Positions 42,622 through 53,253 of a stretch of DNA of 64,000 bases are shown piece by piece. Origin of the DNA: Bacteroidales bacterium (GTDB lineage: Bacteria > Bacteroidota > Bacteroidia > Bacteroidales > Muribaculaceae); contig JAAVFG010000049.1 in NCBI GenBank assembly GCA_014800895.1, forward strand, positions 46,980 through 110,979. The letters run 5' to 3'. The notes under the pieces are model-generated. The model saw only the letters and a program-made list of their open reading frames with translations. It had not been told where the DNA came from and searched no databases. Position 1 is the stretch's first letter, and each line of letters begins with the position of its first letter. A program made the position numbers and the translations under genes.

Positions 42622-43299
42622 ATGAGAATAGATATAATTACGGTGATGCCGGAGATGTTGGAGCCATTTATCAACTGCTCCATCCTGAAGCGCGCTCAGG
42701 ATAAGGGTCACGCCGAAATAAAGATACATAACCTTCGCGACTACACTGTCAATAAGCATCGGAAAGTAGACGACTATCCATTCGGAGGAGAAGCCGGAAT
42801 GGTCATGACCGTCCAGCCTATCGATGCCTGCATCTCAGCCCTGAAGGCGGAGCGGGAATATGACGAGGTGATATTCACCTCTCCCGATGGGGAAACGTTT
42901 GACCAGCCTATGGCAAACTCCCTCTCTCTTCTCAATAATATCATAATTCTCTGCGGTCATTACAAAGGGATAGATTACCGCATACGCGAGCATCTCATCA
43001 CCAAGGAGATTTCAATAGGAGACTATGTGCTTACCGGCGGCGAACTGCCGGCGGCGGTCATAGCTGATGCCATAGTGCGTCTTATCCCGGGAGTGATAGG
43101 CGACGAGCAGTCTGCATTATCGGATTCATTTCAGGATAACCTGTTGGCTCCTCCTGTTTATTCCCGACCTGCGGAATATAAAGGGTGGAAAGTACCTGAT
43201 ATCCTTCTTTCGGGACATGAAGCCAAGATAGCCGAATGGCGGTATGAACAGGCGCTCGAGCGCACACGCCGACTCCGTCCCGATCTTTTGGATAAGTAA
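42622..43299 (+). CDS. trmD: tRNA (guanine-37-N1)-methyltransferase
   Basis: TrmD methylates G37 next to the anticodon, which prevents frameshifting. The 225 residues form a trefoil-knot SPOUT enzyme: [53 protein letters not shown] and [21 protein letters not shown]. It stands alone, not in the usual rpsP-rimM-trmD-rplS operon. Confidence 0.97.
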   Translation: MRIDIITVMPEMLEPFINCSILKRAQDKGHAEIKIHNLRDYTVNKHRKVDDYPFGGEAGMVMTVQPIDACISALKAEREYDEVIFTSPDGETFDQPMANSLSLLNNIIILCGHYKGIDYRIREHLITKEISIGDYVLTGGELPAAVIADAIVRLIPGVIGDEQSALSDSFQDNLLAPPVYSRPAEYKGWKVPDILLSGHEAKIAEWRYEQALERTRRLRPDLLDK

Positions 43300-43390
43300 C
43301 TTTCTATATCTCCAATCCTCCTGATGGATAAGAAAAGGGAGGATAGGTATAAAAAATTTAAAAAGAGACGATTTTATCGGGAATTTTTAT

Positions 43391-43398
43391 TAATTTTG
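43391..43398 (+). promoter_or_regulatory. Promoter -7 element of the tRNA-Thr gene
   Basis: TAATTTTG lies 40 bp before the tRNA 5' end and matches TAnnTTTG. Confidence 0.5.
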
Positions 43399-43438
43399 TC
43401 ATAGACAAGGAGAGATGTCCCGGCAATACTCCTTTCAA

Positions 43439-43511
43439 GCCGCAATAGCTCAGTTGGTAGAGCATTTCATTCGTAACGAAAAGGTCATGGGTTCGAGTCC
43501 CATTCGCGGCT
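43439..43511 (+). tRNA. tRNA-Thr (anticodon CGT)
   Basis: The 73-nt cloverleaf folds with D stem GCTC/GAGC, anticodon loop TTCGTAA (CGT, reading ACG), and T arm ATGGG-TTCGAGT-CCCAT; the discriminator is T73 and CCA is not encoded. Two A-C mismatches break the helices: A6-C67 in the acceptor stem (GCCGCAA/TCGCGGC) and A31-C39 at the loop end of the anticodon stem (TTTCA/CGAAA). The anticodon bases and the T-arm are intact. A hairpin GGCTCCAT-TCTGAT-ATGGAGCC (43520-43541) follows, which may end the transcript. Confidence 0.9.
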
Positions 43512-43562
43512 CTACGATAGGCTCCATTCTGATATGGAGCCTTAATTATAGATATATAGATT

Positions 43563-43937
43563 ATGAAAAAAGAGGTTAAGACAGACAAGGCTCCGGGCGC
43601 GATCGGACCTTACAGCCAGGCAGTGAAAGCCGGCAATATGATTTTTGTGTCAGGACAGCTTCCCATCAATGCCGCCACAGGCGAGATGCCTTCCGATATC
43701 AAGGAGCAGACACGCCAGAGCATTGCAAATATCAAGGCTATCCTCGAAGCGGAGGGAGCGTCGCTTGATAATGTGGTCAAGACTACCGTGCTTCTCGCCG
43801 ATATGTCCCTCTTCGGACCTATGAATGAAGTATATGCCGAGGAGTTTAAGGCTGTCTTCCCCGCGCGCGCCGCATTCGCCGTAAAGGAATTGCCCAAGCA
43901 GGCATTGGTGGAGATCGAGGCTATCGCCGCAGTATAA
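43563..43937 (+). CDS. RidA family deaminase (reactive intermediate imine deaminase)
   Basis: The 124-residue protein has the YjgF/RidA form: [26 protein letters not shown], then [45 protein letters not shown] and [24 protein letters not shown]. The Arg in PARAAFAV is the substrate-binding Arg. The enzyme removes reactive enamine/imine products from PLP enzymes. It starts 52 bp after the tRNA and 82 bp before the ABC-F gene. Confidence 0.95.
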   Translation: MKKEVKTDKAPGAIGPYSQAVKAGNMIFVSGQLPINAATGEMPSDIKEQTRQSIANIKAILEAEGASLDNVVKTTVLLADMSLFGPMNEVYAEEFKAVFPARAAFAVKELPKQALVEIEAIAAV

Positions 43938-44018
43938 AATATTTTTTTTAATCCTATAATGCAGGCTTCGCAACTCCGCGGAGCCTGTTTCCGCTACACG
44001 TATAAATCATTTGAAAGA

Positions 44019-45854
44019 ATGGAAAGCTACCTTCAGATAGAGAAACTGACCAAATCCTACGGCGACCGTATCCTCTTTGAAGACCTCACGTTGGGTGTCT
44101 TTCAAGGAGACAAAATCGGCATTATCGCTCCCAACGGCGCCGGCAAAACCACCTTTCTGAATATCATAGCCGGCAAGGAGGATTATGATTCGGGTAACGT
44201 AGTGTTCCGCAACGGCATACGTGTAGGCTATCTGGAGCAATTACCTCCTATGGACTCCGACATGAGCGTGCTTGAATATACCGCTTCCGGGGCGACGGAG
44301 GAGGATCAATGGACCGGTCCTGACCTTGCCCGCCAGCTTCTCTATCAGTTCCGCATCACTGATGTTGACGCCCCCTTGCGACAGCTCTCCGGAGGGCAGG
44401 CGAAAAGAGTGGCATTGGCTAAAGTGCTGATGGGAAAGCCTGATATGCTTATTCTTGACGAGCCCACCAACCATCTGGATATCTGGATGATCGAATGGCT
44501 CGAAAATTACCTTACCCGTCAGAAGACTACCCTTCTGATGGTCACCCATGACCGCTATTTCCTTGATAACGTCTGTAACCGTATCATTGAGATTGACCGC
44601 GGGCAGGCATATTCCTATCAAGGTAATTATGACTATTATCTACAGAAGCGCGAGGAGAGGATGGAGAATATGTCGGCAGAGCTGGCGAAGGTAAAGAATC
44701 TCCTGCGCACCGAGCGCGAATGGATGCGCCGTCAGCCCCAGGCAAGAGGCTCGAAAGCAAAATACCGTATAGATAATTTCCATCAGCTTGAGGAGAAAAG
44801 CCGCGTCGACCTGCGCTCGCGCGATGTGGCTCTTAATGTCAAGTCAAGCTATATCGGCTCTAAAATATTTGAGGCGCGAGATGTAAAGAAAAGTTTCGGG
44901 GATAAGAAGATACTCAACGGCTGGAGCTACGACTTCGCCCGATATGAGAAAGTAGGTATAGTAGGGGATAACGGAGCCGGTAAATCCACGTTCATAAAGC
45001 TCCTCTTGGGGGAGTTGCAACCCGACTCGGGATCATTTGATATCGGAGAGACTGTCCGCTGGGGGTATTATTCGCAGGAGGGGATGACCGGCTTTGATGA
45101 GCGTAAGAAGGTGATAGATGCAGTGCGTGAGATAGCGGAGGTGGTGCGTATCGATGATAAGACCACTCTCACTGCCTCGGCTTTCCTCTCTCAGTTTCTC
45201 TTCACTCCCCAGACCCAGCAGAAATATATAGCTAAGCTTAGTGGAGGTGAGAGACGGCGTCTATACCTCGCCACAGTGCTGATGCGCAATCCCAATTTCC
45301 TGATTCTTGATGAGCCCACCAATGATCTGGATATCATGACTCTCGCCGTATTGGAGGATTATCTTGTAAATTTCAAGGGATGTGTGATTGTTGTGAGTCA
45401 CGACCGTTTCTTCCTCGACCGCATTGTAGATCATCTCTTTGTCTTCAAGGGCGACGGGGAAGTACGCGATTTTCCGGGAGATTATTCCACTTATCGCCAT
45501 TGTGTCGCTGAGGAGGAGAAGGAGCGCAAGGAGCAGGAACGTCTTATTAAGGAGGCAGAGGAGAGAAAGAAAGGAAATACTCCCGAGACTGTCACAGGCA
45601 GCGCCTCGCGGCGACAGACGCCCGCAAAGGTAAAACTATCTTTCAAGGAGAAAAAAGAGAAGGAGGAGCTGGAGAAACTGCTCCCCGAGCTTGAAAAGGA
45701 GAAATCTGAGCTTGAGACCCGTATGTCATCCGGCGAGATGTCTCCTCAGGAGATAGTAGAGGCAGGGGAAAAGATGTCGCAGCTCATCGATAAGATAGAT
45801 GAAGGGGAAATGCGCCTGTTGGAACTGATGGAAAAAGAGGAAGGGAATGCCTGA
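44019..45854 (+). CDS. ABC-F ATPase, Uup type
   Basis: ABC-F proteins have two ATPase domains, no membrane part, and act on ribosomes. Both domains are complete here: APNGAGKTT, LSGGQAKRVALA and LILDEPTNHLD, then [21 protein letters not shown] and [11 protein letters not shown]. The C-terminal tail (KVKLSFKEKKEKEELEKLLP and on) is a basic coiled coil, the DNA/RNA-binding domain seen in Uup. The ATG at 44019 is chosen because the 20 residues before it lack family match. The length is 611 residues. The stop is inside GGGAAT-GCCTG-ATTCCC (45843-45859). Confidence 0.9.
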   Translation: MESYLQIEKLTKSYGDRILFEDLTLGVFQGDKIGIIAPNGAGKTTFLNIIAGKEDYDSGNVVFRNGIRVGYLEQLPPMDSDMSVLEYTASGATEEDQWTGPDLARQLLYQFRITDVDAPLRQLSGGQAKRVALAKVLMGKPDMLILDEPTNHLDIWMIEWLENYLTRQKTTLLMVTHDRYFLDNVCNRIIEIDRGQAYSYQGNYDYYLQKREERMENMSAELAKVKNLLRTEREWMRRQPQARGSKAKYRIDNFHQLEEKSRVDLRSRDVALNVKSSYIGSKIFEARDVKKSFGDKKILNGWSYDFARYEKVGIVGDNGAGKSTFIKLLLGELQPDSGSFDIGETVRWGYYSQEGMTGFDERKKVIDAVREIAEVVRIDDKTTLTASAFLSQFLFTPQTQQKYIAKLSGGERRRLYLATVLMRNPNFLILDEPTNDLDIMTLAVLEDYLVNFKGCVIVVSHDRFFLDRIVDHLFVFKGDGEVRDFPGDYSTYRHCVAEEEKERKEQERLIKEAEERKKGNTPETVTGSASRRQTPAKVKLSFKEKKEKEELEKLLPELEKEKSELETRMSSGEMSPQEIVEAGEKMSQLIDKIDEGEMRLLELMEKEEGNA

Positions 45855-45985
45855 TTCCCTTGAAAAAGTGTAGTCAATCCTTGTCTATTCCCTTGAAAAA
45901 GTGTAATTAATCCTTGTCTATTCCCTTGAAAAATTGTAGGGATTACTTGTTTATTCGTTTAAAAAAATGTAAATTTGCATAAATT
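45854..45985 (+). repeat. Tandem 33-bp repeats (four units, the last degenerate)
   Basis: Units start at 45854, 45887, 45920 and 45953, each ATTCCCTTGAAAAA(G)TGTA..., with a consistent 33-bp period. Units 1 and 2 differ at 2 bases, unit 3 at more, and unit 4 is degenerate and runs into a TAAATTTG -7 element (45970-45977) before the DUF4143 ATPase ATG. The array lies between the Uup stop and the ATPase gene. Confidence 0.8.
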
Positions 45986-46011
45986 TATAATTATAAGATA
46001 TTCTAATCCAG

Positions 46012-47397
46012 ATGCTTAAGAGAAAGATATATAATTATTTATCTTCTTGGAAAAATACTTTGGGACGAAAACCTTTAGTTATAAAGGGTGTGCGTCAATG
46101 TGGAAAGACTTATATTGTTCGTAAATTTGCGGAGGAGAATTATGATAATGTCGTGTATATGAATTTCATTCTTGAGCCGGACAAGAAGTTAGCATTTAAA
46201 GGCAATTTGGATGTTGATACGATAATTCTGAATCTTTCTGCATTAATAAATAATAGTCGGTTTGTTAGCGGACGTACGTGTATTATTCTGGATGAAATCC
46301 AAGAATGTAAGGAGGCGAGGACAGCTCTGAAATCATTTCAAATAGATGGCCGTTTTGATGTGATAGCCACAGGTTCCCTTTTAGGTGTTCAAGGATATGG
46401 AAACCGAAAAAATAAGGGGAAGGAAGGAGAGGATTCTGTTCCGGTAGGTTATGAAACTATTGTTGAAATGCATCCCTTGGATTTTGAAGAATTTTTATGG
46501 GCTAATGGCATTCAATCGTCTATAATAGATGTGATAAAATCATGTTTCGAACGCGAGGAGGCTGTTCCGGAAGGTATTCATAAGGCCATGATGGAATTGC
46601 TTTATAGATATGTCATAGTCGGAGGTCTTCCGGAGGTGGTTAACTGTTTTCTTGAAACAAAGAATATAGAGCTGATTTATAAAACACAACAAAGTCTTAT
46701 TGCCGAATATATAGAAGATATGGTTAAATATGCAGATGATGCGGATAAACCCCATATACGTGAATGCTTTGAATCTATACCAAAGCAATTGGCAAAGGAA
46801 AATAAGAAGTTCCAATATTCAGTTGTTAAAAAAGGAGGACGTTCGTCTCAATATCTTGGTAGCCTTCAATGGTTGGAGGATGCGGGTATTGCAGAAAGAT
46901 GCTATAATACTTCAATCCCGGCACTCCCATTGAGTGGGAATGCAATTCAAGATTGTTTCAAGGTCTATACTACTGATATAGGGATATTGATGGGGATGTT
47001 GGATTATGGTACTCAAGCGGATATTTTAAGGGGGAATCTCCTTGGATATAAAGGGGCGATATATGAAAATCTTATGGCTGATTTTTTATGTAAATCAGAT
47101 CAAAAGCTTTATTATTTTCATAAGGACTCCGGTCTTGAGATTGATTTCTTGGTTAGATTTAAAGGGGAATGTGTGTTGATTGAAATTAAAGCGAAAAGCG
47201 GCAAAGCTAAGAGCATGTCCTCTATTCTAAAAAACAAACAAATATATCACGTAAACAATGGTATAAAGTTGGGGCAGTATAATGTAGGTCGGGAAGGAGA
47301 TATTTTGACTATTCCGTTATATATGGGTTTCCTGATTCAGGAAAAACTTCAAGATTTAATTATTCCTGATATTGATCTGAGTTTGATAAGAAATTAG
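46012..47397 (+). CDS. AAA ATPase with a DUF4143 C-terminal domain
   Basis: The 461-residue protein has Walker A GVRQCGKT near residue 25, Walker B CIILDEIQ and sensor GSLLG, then the DUF4143 domain (YLGSLQWLEDAGIAERCYN, LMADFLC) and a final nuclease-like part, HKDSGLEIDFLVRFKGECVLIEIK, which has D-x(n)-ExK spacing. Such proteins are common in mobile gene sets. The DNA is AT-rich compared with its surroundings, with a promoter built from the last 33-bp repeat. It is followed by a terminator (47414-47455). Confidence 0.88.
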   Translation: MLKRKIYNYLSSWKNTLGRKPLVIKGVRQCGKTYIVRKFAEENYDNVVYMNFILEPDKKLAFKGNLDVDTIILNLSALINNSRFVSGRTCIILDEIQECKEARTALKSFQIDGRFDVIATGSLLGVQGYGNRKNKGKEGEDSVPVGYETIVEMHPLDFEEFLWANGIQSSIIDVIKSCFEREEAVPEGIHKAMMELLYRYVIVGGLPEVVNCFLETKNIELIYKTQQSLIAEYIEDMVKYADDADKPHIRECFESIPKQLAKENKKFQYSVVKKGGRSSQYLGSLQWLEDAGIAERCYNTSIPALPLSGNAIQDCFKVYTTDIGILMGMLDYGTQADILRGNLLGYKGAIYENLMADFLCKSDQKLYYFHKDSGLEIDFLVRFKGECVLIEIKAKSGKAKSMSSILKNKQIYHVNNGIKLGQYNVGREGDILTIPLYMGFLIQEKLQDLIIPDIDLSLIRN

Positions 47398-47413
47398 GGT
47401 CAATAGAAAATAT

Positions 47414-47455
47414 TTAGGCTCCATCCAATAAGAAATTTTAGTGGATGGAGCCTAA
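47414..47455 (+). terminator. Terminator after the DUF4143 ATPase
   Basis: TTAGGCTCCATCC (47414-47426) pairs perfectly with GGATGGAGCCTAA (47443-47455), then TTTCATATG. Part of the arm (TAGGCTCCAT) also appears in the hairpin behind the tRNA-Thr gene. Confidence 0.6.
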
Positions 47456-47510
47456 TTTCATATGCTTCTAAATAGAGATTTGAGGGATAGCGTAATTTTA
47501 TATGTTCCTC

Positions 47511-47804
47511 TTATATTTCATAGTCTACGCAGGCGCGGGAGTCCTTGACGGGGGCTATGATTGCGGCTGCAGCCACATGTGCGGGATGCTTTGCGTAAAC
47601 ATCTACATCCGCCATGGTCGGAACTACGGCTGTCAATACGAGATCCCATGTTTCAGCAGGATTCTCGTTGATACCTACCTCCATTGATTCCAGACAGGGA
47701 ATTACGGCGGGGAGCGACATTAGAGCCGCTTTAAATCTCTCTGCATATTCACGGCGCACTGCTTCGTCGCCCTTGAATTTGAATGTTACTATATGCTTTA
47801 CCAT
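47511..47804 (-). CDS. Dabb (stress-responsive A/B barrel) protein
   Basis: The 97-residue protein has the Dabb ferredoxin-like fold start MVKHIVTFKFKGD, the core SLPAVIPCLESMEVGIN, and TWDLVLTAVVPTMADVDVYAKHPAH. The substrate is unknown. It is 18 bp after the ABC-F ATPase stop and probably on the same mRNA. Confidence 0.9.
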   Translation of the reverse strand: MVKHIVTFKFKGDEAVRREYAERFKAALMSLPAVIPCLESMEVGINENPAETWDLVLTAVVPTMADVDVYAKHPAHVAAAAIIAPVKDSRACVDYEI

Positions 47805-47822
47805 TTGTGCATTTTTAAATTT

Positions 47823-49451
<1,629 letters not shown>

Positions 49452-49531
49452 CTAAAATATTTTCTATCTTTAGGGCAATCAATCCTTTGGTAAATTAAAG
49501 AGGCGAATATCCCCTCTCGCCAAGGGCTTGA

Positions 49532-50689
49532 TCAATCCTGATGTCCTCGCGGGACATCTACGTTATAGCGCTCAAATATCTTCTCCGCTCCGCGGTTGAA
49601 GATATTCCAATGCTCGCGCTGTCCCGCCGGTATGCTATCCTTCATCCAAGAAGGTATCACGCGGTAGTTATCCCCGCGTCCTGTCGGTTTGGCGGAGAGG
49701 AAAGTATCATAATCGGCGCTTTTAAACACCGCCTTGCCCGTCTCATCACGTCCGATCACCGCCCTCACCAACGCGCCGCCGCGTGTGTCGGCAGTCTTCA
49801 TGTTGGAGATGAAATTGCCTAATGAATATACCACCAGACCCTTCTTGCCGGTCTTCTCATTTTCGACCACCATCATGGGCTGTATGACATGGGGGTGAGA
49901 GCCTATCACGAGATCCACTCCCTGATCGAGTAGGAATTGCGCCAGCGACTCCTGATTCTTATTCTGCGTCAGCACATACTCCACCCCCCAGTGGATTGTA
50001 GTCACTATTATCTCCGCGCCTTTCTCTTTTGCCAGGGCTATCTCCTTCGCCATGCGGTCGCGGTCGATCAGCGCCACCTCCATGCCGTCACGCGCCGGGA
50101 TGCCGTTAGTGCCGTAGGTGTAATTGAGAAACGCCACTTTGTATCCCTTGATATCCTTGATGAGCGGCACCTCTTTCAGTCGCGCTAACGAGTCGGTGAA
50201 TGTCCCCGTATGATCCAGTTTCAGACTGTCGAGAGCGGAGAGAGTGCGCCGTGCCGCTTTCATCCCGCTGTCCAGACAATGGTTGTTGGCAGTCAGGAAG
50301 AGATCGAACCCCGCTTCTTTAAGAGCCTCCGCGTAAGAATCTGGAGCCGAGAAGCAGGGATAGCCGCGATATACGGGACCTCCCCCCAAGGGAACTTCCA
50401 GATTTACCACCGCATAATCCGCCTCCTTAATGGTGGGGGCTATGAGGTCGAAACATTGTGAATAGTCATATCTCTTGCCTCCCCCTCTCAGTTTAGCCTG
50501 GTCAAGTTGCGCCTGATGCTGCATCGCATCCCCGGCAAAGAGGAGGGTGATATCGCCCGGATATGCCGGCTCGGCGGCAATAGATGAGAGAGAGTCAGGG
50601 GATAGCGTATCGGCAGATGCCGCCGACCCCTTTGCGCCGCATCCTGCCAGAAGGAGGAGAAGGGAGAGAAGGAGGGGAGTGCGCATCAT
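49532..50689 (-). CDS. CapA-family metallophosphatase lipoprotein
   Basis: The 385-residue protein has a lipobox with Cys at residue 17 (LLAGC). The CapA domain shows LLFAGDAMQH, YAVVNLEVPLGG, LFLTANNHCLDSG, then TIHWGVEY and IGSHPHVIQPM. These are metal-binding motifs of PGA_cap enzymes. Family members make poly-gamma-glutamate capsule or act on phosphate esters; the role here is unknown. Its ATG overlaps the DUF4270 stop (ATGA, 50686-50689), so it is translationally coupled. Confidence 0.9.
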   Translation of the reverse strand: MMRTPLLLSLLLLLAGCGAKGSAASADTLSPDSLSSIAAEPAYPGDITLLFAGDAMQHQAQLDQAKLRGGGKRYDYSQCFDLIAPTIKEADYAVVNLEVPLGGGPVYRGYPCFSAPDSYAEALKEAGFDLFLTANNHCLDSGMKAARRTLSALDSLKLDHTGTFTDSLARLKEVPLIKDIKGYKVAFLNYTYGTNGIPARDGMEVALIDRDRMAKEIALAKEKGAEIIVTTIHWGVEYVLTQNKNQESLAQFLLDQGVDLVIGSHPHVIQPMMVVENEKTGKKGLVVYSLGNFISNMKTADTRGGALVRAVIGRDETGKAVFKSADYDTFLSAKPTGRGDNYRVIPSWMKDSIPAGQREHWNIFNRGAEKIFERYNVDVPRGHQD

Positions 50690-52119
50690 TCTATCTCCTG
50701 TTTAGTATAGGTGAAGTTAATGATAGTATTCTCGGTATCGAGCAGAGTCATCGTCGGCTTGGAGATATAATTGGCGCATCGGGTCACATAGGTAGTGATC
50801 GTATTGTCATAATTTGTCACATTCTCCGAAGTGATGTCCACAGGCACGAGGGAGAACTCCGTATCCTCCGGCGTGATCTCCCCTTTCTCGATGAGGGAGA
50901 GGATGTAAGTGCGGAGTGTGGTGAAGGAATAAGACTTCTTCGCTGCATTATAAGGCGCCGTGAAAGTCGTCACCTCATCAGGAAGGGAGTTATTCTGGAA
51001 GAACTTCTCCCGGTCAGCTTTCTTTACCATGAGCAGGTAAGGAGCCACGCCGATGCCGTAGTCGTTCTTGATCTCCTCTGCGGGAATCTCCATGGAGAGG
51101 GAAGAGACAACGGTAAGACGCGAGCTGTTCTGATTATATCTGTCAAGTATCTCCTTGGCGGGGAAAGTGATATCGGTGAGATAGCCGCCGGGGGTAGTGA
51201 TGATTGACTTTCCGGAGGCAGCCATATCTTTCAGTTTGTCGGAAAGATTAAGCTTTATCACGTTGGAGGATATCACTTCGGGAGTGCCGGTGAAGACACA
51301 CACGGAGTCGCGTTTGATCACGGTCGTTGTGGTCATCTCCTCAGAATCGGGATCTTTCACGCTCTCCTTCTTGTCCACGCGGTAGTAGAGGAAGATACCG
51401 AGCTGGTCGATATTGCCGATACAACCGTTTCCGAAAGTCTGCTCCACATATATCCCCGGGAATGTTTGGGCGAAAGTCTGGGGCCACTGGAAAATCGCGG
51501 GATTCGTGCGGTATTGGCGCACGAGTCTCAACGCCTCCTCGCGTGGAAAGGGCACACGGATAAATACGCTCGTATTATTCTTGTATGCCGTATCAGTCAG
51601 GTTCAGACCTGAAAGGGTGTATGTAGAGGAGCCGATAAGCGCCGCCGGGTCGGAAGTATTGCAATAAGCCGAGGGGTCGGCATTATTGGTGATATCCGCC
51701 GGCAACTGATTGTTAAGCCGGTATACCTTCACCTGCTGGGGGGTATTCGCATCGCCGGTAAATGACTTGCGGGGCACCTGCAGCAGGAGCTTGATGGAGT
51801 CGATATAAGCCTCCGGCACCGTGTCGCTGATACCCAACGTAGGGGAGGGGTAGAGCTGCGAGAGGAACGTGCATGACAAAGAGCCATATTCAGGCACTTT
51901 CACACGCCCGAGAAGCTTTGTCGTAGAGCGCGCGTCATACGCATTATAATCCACGCTTTCAGCCTTTATGGCTGTCGGGATAGAATCCACGATGATAGAC
52001 ACTTCCCCCTTTACGAGCGACGAACCCTGCGAACTGAGATCGTCCTGGCATGAAAAGAGGAGAGAAGAGAAAATCAGGGAGAGAGCCGTATAGAATACGG
52101 TGTTTAAACGGGTCTTCAT
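50686..52119 (-). CDS. DUF4270 lipoprotein
   Basis: The 477-residue protein begins with a signal peptide and a lipobox Cys at residue 24 (LLFSC). CQDDLSS follows with an acidic export signal. It matches DUF4270 (SVDYNAYDARSTTKLLGRVKVPEYG and YIDSIKLLLQVP). Such proteins are found in Bacteroidetes envelopes with unknown role. The gene is upstream of capA by a 4-bp overlap and 50 bp downstream of the glycogen synthase gene. Confidence 0.85.
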   Translation of the reverse strand: MKTRLNTVFYTALSLIFSSLLFSCQDDLSSQGSSLVKGEVSIIVDSIPTAIKAESVDYNAYDARSTTKLLGRVKVPEYGSLSCTFLSQLYPSPTLGISDTVPEAYIDSIKLLLQVPRKSFTGDANTPQQVKVYRLNNQLPADITNNADPSAYCNTSDPAALIGSSTYTLSGLNLTDTAYKNNTSVFIRVPFPREEALRLVRQYRTNPAIFQWPQTFAQTFPGIYVEQTFGNGCIGNIDQLGIFLYYRVDKKESVKDPDSEEMTTTTVIKRDSVCVFTGTPEVISSNVIKLNLSDKLKDMAASGKSIITTPGGYLTDITFPAKEILDRYNQNSSRLTVVSSLSMEIPAEEIKNDYGIGVAPYLLMVKKADREKFFQNNSLPDEVTTFTAPYNAAKKSYSFTTLRTYILSLIEKGEITPEDTEFSLVPVDITSENVTNYDNTITTYVTRCANYISKPTMTLLDTENTIINFTYTKQEIE

Positions 52120-52169
52120 TATCGTAAACAGTTGAAGATCTTAATAATAACAGTCTTAGGAGAAAGGAT

Positions 52170-52985
52170 TTATTCCCCTCTCAGCGACTTATATAAATTA
52201 TCATATTTCTCAGCCGCCTCTTCGCCGGGCTTGAGAGTGATATAAGGGATGCCTTGTTTCTCGGCGGCTTCAGCCAGTGCCGGATCAGCCTCCTCGCCGT
52301 GGAATACCACGCCGTCGGCATAGCGGATAGCCATGCGGTGGAATATCTTATCATCGAAAGGGAGCTCCTTGAGAGCGGCTATATCCTCCGCTTTCACGCC
52401 GTTTTCAGCCATCTTGTCAAAAATAGCGGGGTCAACGGGAGCAATCTCTGAGGAGGGGAGGATAGAATATACGATTTTAGCCTTCTTGAAATCCGGTCCT
52501 TCGTTCACCACCTTCTTCACATAGAGAGGTATCAGGGAGGAGATCCATCCGGTCACCTGTATCATATCCGGCTCCCAGCGCAGCTTCTCGGCAGTCTCCA
52601 CAGCGCCGCGGGCATAGAAAATGGCGCGCTCGTCATTATCCTCGCGGTTGGAGCCGAGATCATCGCTGTCTTCATCCTCCTTCTGGAAATAGTCATCATT
52701 ATCCACGAAATATACCTGAATTCTTGAAGGCTGCATGGAAGCGACCTTGATGATAAGGGGATGGTCGGCATCGCCAATCACGATATTCGCACCGCTGAGA
52801 CGAATCACTTCGTGGAGCTGATTGCGGCGCTCGTTGATAGCCCCGAAATTGGGCATGAAAGTTCTTACCTCATATTTGCGACCCTGCATAGCGTTGGGAA
52901 GCTCTTTACCGAAACGTGAATTATCCGTTGCCGGAAGGTAAGGGGTGATTTCTTGTGAAAAAAATAAAATTCTTGGTTTGGCCAT
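52170..52985 (-). CDS. Glycogen/starch synthase N-terminal domain protein
   Basis: The 271-residue protein matches only the N-terminal GT5 domain: ILFFSQEITPYL, VRTFMPNFGAINERRNQLHEVIRLSG, VYFVDNDDYF, and WEPDMIQVTGWISSLIPLYVK. The second GT-B half, with the ADP-glucose site, is absent. Short forms of this length are usual in Bacteroidales near panC, so it is probably not truncated. Enzyme activity alone is doubtful. It is divergent from panC. Confidence 0.82.
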   Translation of the reverse strand: MAKPRILFFSQEITPYLPATDNSRFGKELPNAMQGRKYEVRTFMPNFGAINERRNQLHEVIRLSGANIVIGDADHPLIIKVASMQPSRIQVYFVDNDDYFQKEDEDSDDLGSNREDNDERAIFYARGAVETAEKLRWEPDMIQVTGWISSLIPLYVKKVVNEGPDFKKAKIVYSILPSSEIAPVDPAIFDKMAENGVKAEDIAALKELPFDDKIFHRMAIRYADGVVFHGEEADPALAEAAEKQGIPYITLKPGEEAAEKYDNLYKSLRGE

Positions 52986-53182
52986 AACTGAAAATTAAAG
53001 TAGGTTTTCGGAAGCTATTTTCAGCCAAAATGAGGGTATGTAATCTAAATGATTAAAAATCAGAGCCTTGGGTTATCTCCAAGAAGAAAAAGCGCTTAAA
53101 TTTCTCCGTGAAAGATAAGACATCCGACTGCTAAAAATGCTTATTTAAAAACCTTTCTGCAAAGTTAATAAAAAAAATTGAT

Positions 53183-53190
53183 TAATTTTG
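53183..53190 (+). promoter_or_regulatory. Promoter -7 element of panC-panD
   Basis: TAATTTTG matches TAnnTTTG and lies 63 bp before panC. The 268 bp between panC and the divergent glycogen synthase gene hold no other recognised signal. Confidence 0.5.
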
Positions 53191-53253
53191 CATAGCGTAT
53201 ACTGTTGACTGCACTAAAATGTAGTCTTAATAAGTCGAATCATCGAGAATAAA

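Noticed and set aside
45854..45985. Possible CRISPR array
   Set aside because: The 33-bp units are directly adjacent with no unique spacers, and no cas genes are present.
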